From an uncultured Asticcacaulis sp. (GTDB lineage: Bacteria; Pseudomonadota; Alphaproteobacteria; Caulobacterales; Caulobacteraceae), in contig CAMLPZ010000294.1 in the NCBI GenBank assembly GCA_946482045.1, forward strand, positions 1-5,017: a DNA stretch of 5,017 nt, written 5' to 3'. The notes under the pieces were generated by a model. It was not told the DNA's origin, searched no databases, and saw only the letters and a list, made by a program, of their open reading frames with translations. Made by a program: the position numbers and the translations under genes. Each line of letters opens with the position of its first letter. The stretch's first letter is position 1. Of the stretch, positions 1 through 5,017 are shown one piece after another.

Positions 1-14
1 AGAGGAGTTTCGGG

Positions 15-60
15 GGGACAGGTTATGGTTTGTTAGAAGTAGCTGACGCTAAGCTGTCCC
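15..60. repeat. Inverted repeat GGGACAG/CTGTCCC with nested hairpin
   Basis: GGGACAG (15-21) pairs perfectly with CTGTCCC (54-60) around a 32-base interior that itself contains a small perfect hairpin, TAGC-tgac-GCTA (40-51). It begins 34 bases past the stop codon of the Sel1 gene. In the direction of that gene the distal arm is followed by C-rich sequence and not a T-run, so it is not a canonical intrinsic terminator. Nested hairpins with GGGACAG-like ends also occur at edges of small repeats and IS200/IS605-type elements, but no transposase is visible here. The base-pairing is seen directly; its function is unknown. Confidence 0.45.
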
Positions 61-93
61 GAAGCCTTACTAGGCGCGATGGTGATTCCGCGC

Positions 94-1188
94 TCAGCGA
101 AGCTGCCAACGAAATGTCAGCTTAAAAACCCGCCCGGCGGTCGGTTGCCCATCCAGGTCTTTTTCGGGAAACTGAATGTGGCCGAACGCCGCTTGAATTT
201 GCTTCCCGAAACCATAACCCACTGGAAATTCGTGCTGGATCAGGCAGCCAGCAACCACATGGTCTTCCTTTATGAAACACTGGAACCGGACCGAACCTTC
301 AGACACCTTGCCGCTGCGCGTCTCCGGGTAAACGCCAGCTATAGCGGAGGCCAGTTTTGCGATCGTAAGCTTTTCCGTTCGCTCGCCTTTTGGCGTCATA
401 TAGGTGCGGACCAACGCCAGTTGCGCCTCGGGCGATTTCCCTGTGACAAGAAAAGGCAATGGCGCACGCGACGCGACCCTGGCCAAGGCGTCGGCATTGC
501 CGAGCCCTGCGGCATTGCTGTAAAGCCAGGTCGCCTGCGCGGTGTCGACCGGCCCGCCCTGTCCATCGTCCAGCATTTGCGCCAGCAGGGTCATGGCGTC
601 CGCTGACCCGTGACCGGCGCCCAGGCGAAACCAGGCGCGCGCCGCTTCGGGCTTGCCGCCGGCCAGCGCCTTGCGGCCCATGACGACGGCGGCATCGCCG
701 GAGCCGCTGGAAGCCGACATGGCATAGAGGTCCAGGGCCTGAGCCTCATCCTTAGGCCCCGTCAGACCGTTGTCAAAATCGTAGGCCGCCCAGAACAATC
801 CGGTCGCGTCCTTGGTGCCCAGGCTATTGCAGTAAGGGGCCGCCTTGACCACGTCTTTCGGTCGGCCGTCACCCAGCAAAAAGGCACGGCACATCTTTGC
901 CCGCGCCGTGCGTTCGCCCTGCGCAGCGGCCTTCTCGTAAATGTCTAATGCCGCCGCGCGATCCGGTGGAAAACCGTCGTCGCCTTGTTCAAGCAGCGCC
1001 GCAAACTGCGTGGCCGCCTCGGCGCTGTCGCGCGCCTTTAGCTCGACCTCCTTGCGCACCTCGCGGGCGGCTTTCAGCATTTCGGGGGTAGGGTCGGCGC
1101 TTGGCCCTCGCGCAGGCTCCGCCGCCAGCGCCACGGCGGGCGCTGCGCAGGTGAGAAGCAACGCAAGCAAGCGGCCGCAACTGGTCAT
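94..1188 (-). CDS. Secreted Sel1-repeat protein with a C-terminal TonB_C-like domain
   Basis: The 364-residue product probably acts in the periplasm as a protein-interaction factor; its exact role is unknown. Residues 1-22 form a signal peptide (hydrophobic LLALLLTC core, likely cleavage after the A-L-A ending at residue 22). Cys14 follows Leu-Leu-Thr, a poor lipobox, so a lipoprotein is less likely. Residues about 56-240 form roughly five degenerate Sel1-type (TPR-like) repeats, with recurring A-x-x-x-Y/W-x-x-x-A blocks such as ALDIYEKAAAQG, ALDLYAMSASSG and ATWLYSNAAGLG. Residues about 296-364 look like a TonB C-terminal domain: two cysteines (C304, C315), a P-x-G-Y-G-F-G stretch (322-328), D-G-x-P (346-349) and a terminal W-x-L. 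There is no N-terminal membrane anchor or Pro-rich spacer, so this is not a classical TonB. The start is supported by AGGGGG at 1196-1201, seven bases upstream of the ATG, and by the signal peptide. G+C falls toward the 3' end. The Sel1 call is firm and the TonB_C call fairly firm; both rest on motif reading. Confidence 0.87.
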   Translation of the reverse strand: MTSCGRLLALLLTCAAPAVALAAEPARGPSADPTPEMLKAAREVRKEVELKARDSAEAATQFAALLEQGDDGFPPDRAAALDIYEKAAAQGERTARAKMCRAFLLGDGRPKDVVKAAPYCNSLGTKDATGLFWAAYDFDNGLTGPKDEAQALDLYAMSASSGSGDAAVVMGRKALAGGKPEAARAWFRLGAGHGSADAMTLLAQMLDDGQGGPVDTAQATWLYSNAAGLGNADALARVASRAPLPFLVTGKSPEAQLALVRTYMTPKGERTEKLTIAKLASAIAGVYPETRSGKVSEGSVRFQCFIKEDHVVAGCLIQHEFPVGYGFGKQIQAAFGHIQFPEKDLDGQPTAGRVFKLTFRWQLR

Positions 1189-1221
1189 TATGATTCCCCC
1201 TGTGACCCGGCTTTTGCGGCG

Positions 1222-1249
1222 ACCATACCATAATCCCGCATCTTGAGAA
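1222..1249 (-). promoter_or_regulatory. Weak promoter-like pair upstream of the Sel1-repeat gene
   Basis: Read on the minus strand, TTCTCA (1244-1249) and TATGGT (1222-1227) are separated by 16 bases, and each matches four of six bases of the sigma-70 consensus. This would place transcription start near 1215, leaving a leader of about 26 bases that includes the AGGGGG ribosome binding site. The match is weak, and such hexamers arise by chance in a 106-base gap. It would explain independent expression of the Sel1 gene, but read-through from the peptidase gene is an equal alternative. Confidence 0.25.
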
Positions 1250-1259
1250 GAAATGGTAT
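1225..1259. repeat. 7-bp inverted repeat in the intergenic gap
   Basis: ATACCAT at 1225-1231 is repeated inverted as ATGGTAT at 1253-1259, with 21 bases between the arms. It overlaps the promoter-like pair of the Sel1 gene, so it could be an operator or a chance repeat. There is no T-run after either arm, so it does not look like an intrinsic terminator. A second small palindrome, CTGTT-CT-AACAG, lies at 1275-1286, just after the peptidase stop codon. Confidence 0.3.
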
Positions 1260-1294
1260 TGCCGACATCTTAGGCTGTTCTAACAGGGTGCGTC

Positions 1295-2278
1295 TCAGCG
1301 GCAGCCCCGCCCCGCCCAGGCTTCGGCGGCGCGCATGGCGGCCTGGCTGCTTGCCTCCGCTTCGTCGGGGGCGATGGGGCCGGTGTAGGTTCGGCCGGTG
1401 CGGTCGGCGCTCCAGGCACTCGACACAAGCAAGGCCGCGCCGTCGGGCAGTGTCTCCGTCTTGTTCGCGCTGACGAAACCGCTGGTCGTCGCACCGAAGA
1501 CCCGTAGATCTGCACGGCCGCGCAGGGCGATCAGGGTGAACTCGCCCGAACTTGAGGTATTCGGGCCAGTCAGCACCGCGACCGGGCGAGCCGCGTTCCG
1601 CAAGCGCAATTCGGGAGGCAAGACGGCCTCCTGCTGCCATGGGAATTGCCTTCCGTCTCCGTCCATCCAAAAGCCGTAAGGCTTTTCGCCCAGGAGACCC
1701 TGCAACGCCGTCAGCATCGGCCACATGTTGCCGCCCGTGTTGTGACGCAGGTCGATGATCCAACCGCAGGGTTTACGGCGGTCAAGCTCGGCCAGCACGC
1801 CGCGGCCGGCCTCCGCGTAGGCGGCGGCGCGTGCCCCGTCGCCCATGAATCCGGGCACGTTCACATAGGCCACCCGGCTCGCGAGAAAGGCGCCGCTCGG
1901 GGTCTCGTCGGGCCGCTGGACGCCAGTCACCACATCCTGTCCCGCTTGCGTTCGCTGGGTGTACTGTGGCGCCCACAGCTGGGTGTGGGGATCGCCGAGC
2001 TGAGTGATCAGGTACCAAATCGCCGGGTAGGTCTGCTCGGGCGTCTTGGCCCCCGCCGCGATCTTGCGCGCTTGTGCTTCCAGCGCCGGCCAGTCGACCT
2101 TGCCGCGATTGAGATGTTCTGTTTTCAGGATCTCGATGGCGCGCGTGAGGTAAGCCTTGGGATCCGTGTCCGGCGCGGGCGCCGCATCCGTCCTGGGCGA
2201 AGTGTTGGCCGCGTTGGAAGCAGGCGACAGGGCCGACGTTGCAACAATGAAGGCGGCGGCGAGATATTTAATCGACAT
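1295..2278 (-). CDS. Secreted S41-family peptidase, PDZ-less
   Basis: This 327-residue protein is a probable serine endopeptidase of the S41 (C-terminal processing/tricorn-like) family, exported to the periplasm or beyond; its substrate is unknown. Residues 1-23 are a signal peptide (S-I-K n-region, hydrophobic core, A-S-N-A before the likely cleavage site). Residues about 40-100 form the helical N-terminal part, ending in LGDPHTQLW with His98 in the D-x-H-T motif. The protease core holds VAYVNVPGF (137-144), IIDLRHNTGG (174-183) and the nucleophile motif NTSSSGE (240-246), where Ser243 aligns with the catalytic Ser of T-x-S-x-x-E. Only about 35 residues separate LW from the core, too few for a PDZ domain. 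The Lys expected 25 residues after the Ser in CtpA-type enzymes is absent (Phe268). The start is secure: an in-frame TGA directly precedes the ATG and the signal peptide follows it. No clear Shine-Dalgarno is visible. It lies 81 bases downstream of the GH2 gene on the same strand, and co-transcription is possible. Confidence 0.92.
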   Translation of the reverse strand: MSIKYLAAAFIVATSALSPASNAANTSPRTDAAPAPDTDPKAYLTRAIEILKTEHLNRGKVDWPALEAQARKIAAGAKTPEQTYPAIWYLITQLGDPHTQLWAPQYTQRTQAGQDVVTGVQRPDETPSGAFLASRVAYVNVPGFMGDGARAAAYAEAGRGVLAELDRRKPCGWIIDLRHNTGGNMWPMLTALQGLLGEKPYGFWMDGDGRQFPWQQEAVLPPELRLRNAARPVAVLTGPNTSSSGEFTLIALRGRADLRVFGATTSGFVSANKTETLPDGAALLVSSAWSADRTGRTYTGPIAPDEAEASSQAAMRAAEAWAGRGCR

Positions 2279-2359
2279 TCAGCACGACTAATTCAAGGTT
2301 AGGCAGGTCACAAGGGTTTTGGACGCAGACACCATTACTATCCACGGGTATTGGTCGAC

Positions 2360-4999
2360 CTACTCCGCGCGCAGGGCGCCGGTGATCTGGATTTCGGAAA
2401 CGCCGACCACGCCTTCGCCAGAGGGCCAGAGTGTCAGGCGGACATTGCGGCCTTCAAGGGCTTCGGTTTCAAGCTCGCGCGTCTGGCTGGCGTAGAAGCC
2501 GGGGTACTGCTCCAACAGCTTGTGCCAGTTGCCCTGGCCGTCCTGGATCTCGGCGATGAAGCCATAAGGCGCGGCCTCGGGGAAGGTCACTTTCAGCCGG
2601 TGGACTTCCACGACGCGTTCCATGTCCACCGTCACGCTCATCGTCGTGTCGCCGGGGGCCGGCGCCCAGTAGGTCGCGGGATCGCCGTCATTGACCATCC
2701 GTGAGCTGTGATCGGGCGCGTTCGAGCTTGAGAAGGTGGGGTTGTTCAGCCCGAACACCATGTCGCCCGGATACTCGCGCATCGGCCTTACAAACGGCAC
2801 GTAAGGCCGGTCGGCGGCGAGCGGCGTCTTGCCCGGTTCGAAGACGGGACCCGTCAGCGTGCGGATGTCCGCCACCGCGTCCTTGAGGCCCGGCGAGGTG
2901 GCGCGCAGCCGGGTGACGCCCGACTGCCAGCTGCGCATGGCGATGGCGGCTTCGCCGTCGCGGATGACGATGTCGGTGTCGGGTGAGAATTCGATCGCGC
3001 GTCCGGTCGGCAGTTCGCCGGGGCCGGATTCGATGGCCAGCCGGACCGGCGGGCTGTTGCTGAGGCGCTTTCCTTCGGCGTCAACGACGCTGACGATGAC
3101 CTGGACATCGTCCGTGCCGTCGGCGCGGCGGATGACCGGCGCGCTGGTGGTGATGCGCAAGGCCGCGGGCGTGCCTTCCACCGGCCACACGGGCGGCGGC
3201 ACCTTGGCATAGGCGTTGCGGTACCAGTAGTATTGCCGCTTGGGCAGGCGGAAATAGTCGATCATCCCCATGCCGCCGAAGCGCTTGCCGGCGATCGAGC
3301 CGTGGTCGAACCCGGCCCAGATGACTTCGCCCGAACGCCAGGGCAGGCGCCAGGAGCCTTCCTTGGTCTTGTCCGCGCCCTTGGTGTTGACCAGGTCTTC
3401 GAAGCCCGGCGCGTAGGCGCCCGGCCGGTCGGCCATCGTCACCCCGTATTCGGCGACGAAGTTCGGGATGCCGGGATCGGGGAAGAGGCTGGCGCCGTCG
3501 CCATTATAGCCGGCGATGTCGCCAAGCTTGTCCATCTCGCCGCGTTGCGCGCCGTTGATCGAGGCCGGGCGGCTGGGGTCCAGCTCATGCGACAGGGCGA
3601 CCATTTCCTTCAGGAGGCGGCGCGCTTCGGGCAGGGTCTTGCCTTCGGTGAAGAAGACCTCGTTGTTCATGCCCCAGGCGACAATGGACGGGCTGTTGCG
3701 GTTGATGCGGATCATCTCGGCCAGCTGCTGCTTGGCGCTGGCGTCGAAGGCCGCGAACTGGGCGGGATCGGACGGGTAGGCGGGCGAGCCCCACGGGTGC
3801 CGGAAGCCGGCCGTGCCCCAGAACGGCGCCTCCGATACAAACAGCATGCCCATCTTGTCGGTCGTTGCGGCAAAATGCGGGTCGTGCGGATAATGCGAGC
3901 CCCGGATGAAGTCGAAGCCGGCGTCCTTGATCATGCGGATGTCGCGCTCGATGGCGCCATTGGTCACCGCGTCGCCCCATCCGGCCTGGTCCTGGTGGAC
4001 GTTGGCGCCTTTGAAATAGAGGTGTTTGCCGTTCAGGAAGAAGCCACGGTCGGCCGTCCATTCGAACCAGCGGAAGCCGAAGTCGGTTTCAAACCGGTCG
4101 CGGACCTTGCCGTTGACCAGCAGGCGCGTCACGGCGCGGTAAAGCACCGGGATAGTGGGTGACCACAGGGCCGGCCTGGCGATCGGCGCCGAAAGCTGTT
4201 GGGCGATCTTCATCTCGCCGGGCGCCAGTTGCACCGTGTCCTTGGGCAGCACGGCGACCGTCGCGCCCTTGGCGTCGACGATGCGGGTGTCGACCGTCAC
4301 GTTAATGGCCTGCGCGCCGGAATTGCGCACCTCGGTCTCGACATTAACCTTGCCGGATGTCTCCGACAGGTCGGGCGTCGTCACGCGCGTGCCCGTCCAC
4401 GGCACGTGGACCGCGTCGGTCTTAACCAGCCACACGTCGCGGTAAAGACCGCCGCTGAAGACGTGTTCGCCGGCGCGCGGCGCCAGGGTCGCGTCCCAGT
4501 CATTGTTGACCTTGACCGCGACGACGTTGCGCCCGGGCTTTATGGCGTCGGTGATATCGACCGGAAATCCGGTGTAACCGCCGCGATGGTGGGCCAGCTC
4601 CACGCCGTTGACGTAGACGCGGGCGTCCTGGAACGCCCCTTCGAATTCGAGGGCGAAACGCTGGTCAGAAGGCTTTGCCGGCAGGACGAAGGTTTTGCGG
4701 TACCAGCCGTCGCCGGTATAGAAGTCTGCCGCGCGGAAATAGGGCATGCTGAAACTGTGCGGGAGGCCCACGGCTTCCCAGGCGCCGTCGTCAAAGGCTG
4801 GGTTTTGCGCGTTCTCGCTGCTGCCGAGATGGAAGCGCCAGTCGGCGTTGAAATTGGTGCGCGTGCGGGCAGGGGCCTCGGCGACAGGTCCGCTTTGCGC
4901 CTTGCGTGGCGGCGTCGCGGCGCTCGCGTCAACTGCCAGAAGCGCCACAACAGCGGCGGCCACTATGGTCCGGGTAGGGCTTTGCACCACGTCCTCCAT
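2360..4999 (-). CDS. Secreted GH2 glycosidase (beta-galactosidase-like) with C-terminal F5/8 type C domain
   Basis: This 879-residue enzyme hydrolyses a terminal beta-linked sugar by the retaining mechanism of GH2. Beta-galactoside is the likeliest substrate class but this is inferred. Residues 1-27 are a signal peptide ending D-A-S-A. Residues about 48-195 are the jelly-roll sugar-binding domain (DGWYRKTF, VYVNGVELAHHRGGYTGF, GGLYRDVWL). Residues about 200-308 are the immunoglobulin-like domain, and about 310-600 the TIM barrel with GANVHQD (331-337) and R-G-S-H-Y-P (366-371). The acid/base is Glu447 in GMNNE and the nucleophile Glu517 in FVAEYG, both intact. Residues about 615-715 resemble the C-terminal beta-sandwich (Glyco_hydro2_C5 type), and about 745-876 an F5/8 type C/CBM32-like domain (NDGDPATYW at 770-778, RNVRLTLWPSGEGVVGVSEI at 851-870). 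The N-x-K signature of glucuronidases is replaced by GGMGMID (575-581), which argues against beta-glucuronidase. The start may be four codons downstream (see the site at 4993-4997). The gene ends in TAG and is complete. Confidence 0.95.
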   Translation of the reverse strand: MEDVVQSPTRTIVAAAVVALLAVDASAATPPRKAQSGPVAEAPARTRTNFNADWRFHLGSSENAQNPAFDDGAWEAVGLPHSFSMPYFRAADFYTGDGWYRKTFVLPAKPSDQRFALEFEGAFQDARVYVNGVELAHHRGGYTGFPVDITDAIKPGRNVVAVKVNNDWDATLAPRAGEHVFSGGLYRDVWLVKTDAVHVPWTGTRVTTPDLSETSGKVNVETEVRNSGAQAINVTVDTRIVDAKGATVAVLPKDTVQLAPGEMKIAQQLSAPIARPALWSPTIPVLYRAVTRLLVNGKVRDRFETDFGFRWFEWTADRGFFLNGKHLYFKGANVHQDQAGWGDAVTNGAIERDIRMIKDAGFDFIRGSHYPHDPHFAATTDKMGMLFVSEAPFWGTAGFRHPWGSPAYPSDPAQFAAFDASAKQQLAEMIRINRNSPSIVAWGMNNEVFFTEGKTLPEARRLLKEMVALSHELDPSRPASINGAQRGEMDKLGDIAGYNGDGASLFPDPGIPNFVAEYGVTMADRPGAYAPGFEDLVNTKGADKTKEGSWRLPWRSGEVIWAGFDHGSIAGKRFGGMGMIDYFRLPKRQYYWYRNAYAKVPPPVWPVEGTPAALRITTSAPVIRRADGTDDVQVIVSVVDAEGKRLSNSPPVRLAIESGPGELPTGRAIEFSPDTDIVIRDGEAAIAMRSWQSGVTRLRATSPGLKDAVADIRTLTGPVFEPGKTPLAADRPYVPFVRPMREYPGDMVFGLNNPTFSSSNAPDHSSRMVNDGDPATYWAPAPGDTTMSVTVDMERVVEVHRLKVTFPEAAPYGFIAEIQDGQGNWHKLLEQYPGFYASQTRELETEALEGRNVRLTLWPSGEGVVGVSEIQITGALRAE
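4993..4997 (-). promoter_or_regulatory. Internal GGAGG, candidate ribosome binding site for an alternative GTG start
   Basis: The bases just upstream of the first ATG (5000-5017) contain no good Shine-Dalgarno. A perfect GGAGG instead overlaps and follows that ATG, ending five bases before the GTG of codon 5 (4985-4987). Starting there would give a 875-residue protein with N-terminus M-Q-S-P-T-R, whose net charge suits a signal peptide better than M-E-D-V-V-Q-S-P-T-R. The GTG of codon 4 (4988-4990) is only two bases from GGAGG, too close. The choice of codon 5 is an inference from spacing and charge. Confidence 0.5.
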
Positions 5000-5017
5000 G
5001 GATTGTTATTCTTGTGG

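Noticed and set aside
15..60. Intrinsic terminator for the Sel1 gene
   Set aside because: The stem has a 32-base interior and is followed in the direction of transcription by C-rich sequence and not a T-run. It is kept only as an inverted repeat.
79..606. Open frame of 175 codons on the plus strand opposite the Sel1 gene
   Set aside because: It is antisense to the TonB_C-like domain and the last repeats, with no signal peptide, domain or ribosome binding site that would argue for it.
1130..1188. Lipoprotein signal in the Sel1-repeat protein (Cys14)
   Set aside because: The residue before the Cys is Thr, where Gly, Ala or Ser is expected, and a good A-L-A signal peptidase I site lies just downstream.
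1275..1286. LexA-like operator (CTGTTCTAACAG)
   Set aside because: The half-site spacing is too short for the enterobacterial CTGT-N8-ACAG box, and it does not match the alphaproteobacterial GTTC-N7-GTTC form.
1188..1763. Open frame of 191 codons on the minus strand spanning the S41 3' half and the gap
   Set aside because: It is out of frame with the S41 gene, overlaps it, and has an Arg/Pro-rich low-information product.
1646..2302. Open frame of 218 codons on the plus strand opposite the S41 gene
   Set aside because: It is antisense to the S41 core, rich in Arg and Gly with no motif, and is explained by the codon bias of the real gene.
2279..2359. Terminator or strong promoter between the GH2 and S41 genes
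   Set aside because: No stem with a T-run and no hexamer pair with correct spacing could be found. The only palindrome is GGTCGACC at 2353-2360, which touches the GH2 stop codon and is too short to interpret.
3233..4162. Long open frame of 309 codons on the plus strand opposite the GH2 gene
   Set aside because: It lies fully antisense to the well-supported catalytic region of GH2, shows no recognisable domain, and is the sort of open frame that G+C-rich codon usage produces on the opposite strand.

Overview
The window is G+C-rich DNA carrying three complete genes, all on the minus strand and so read from right to left: a large secreted glycoside hydrolase family 2 (GH2) enzyme (4999 to 2360), a secreted S41-family serine peptidase (2278 to 1295), and a secreted Sel1-repeat protein that ends in a TonB C-terminal-like domain (1188 to 94). 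The high G+C, the Ala-rich signal peptides and the two-cysteine form of the TonB_C-like domain fit a free-living alphaproteobacterium of the Caulobacterales or Sphingomonadales type. That placement is inferred from style and is not proven by any marker gene.

Layout. Positions 5000-5017 hold only the last 18 bases upstream of the GH2 start, so its promoter and any upstream partner lie outside the window. The gaps are short: 81 bases between GH2 and the peptidase, and 106 bases between the peptidase and the Sel1 gene. No convincing intrinsic terminator separates the genes, so read-through is possible. The 106-base gap also holds a weak promoter-like pair and a good ribosome binding site for the Sel1 gene, so that gene may also be transcribed on its own. 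Positions 1-93 lie downstream of the Sel1 gene and contain a 7-bp inverted repeat with a nested small hairpin, possibly the edge of a repeat or mobile element.

How the genes may work together. All three products carry N-terminal signal peptides and should act outside the cytoplasm. The GH2 enzyme probably removes a beta-linked sugar, most likely galactose, from glycans, helped by a C-terminal F5/8 type C (discoidin/CBM32-like) domain. The S41 protein is a PDZ-less peptidase of unknown substrate. The Sel1/TonB_C-like protein is probably a periplasmic protein-interaction factor. Nothing in the sequence ties the three to one pathway. No RNA gene, CRISPR array, transposase or phage gene was seen. 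The long open frames on the plus strand are antisense shadows of the G+C-rich genes. The most unusual item is the Sel1 to TonB_C-like fusion, whose 3' end also has clearly lower G+C than the rest of its gene.
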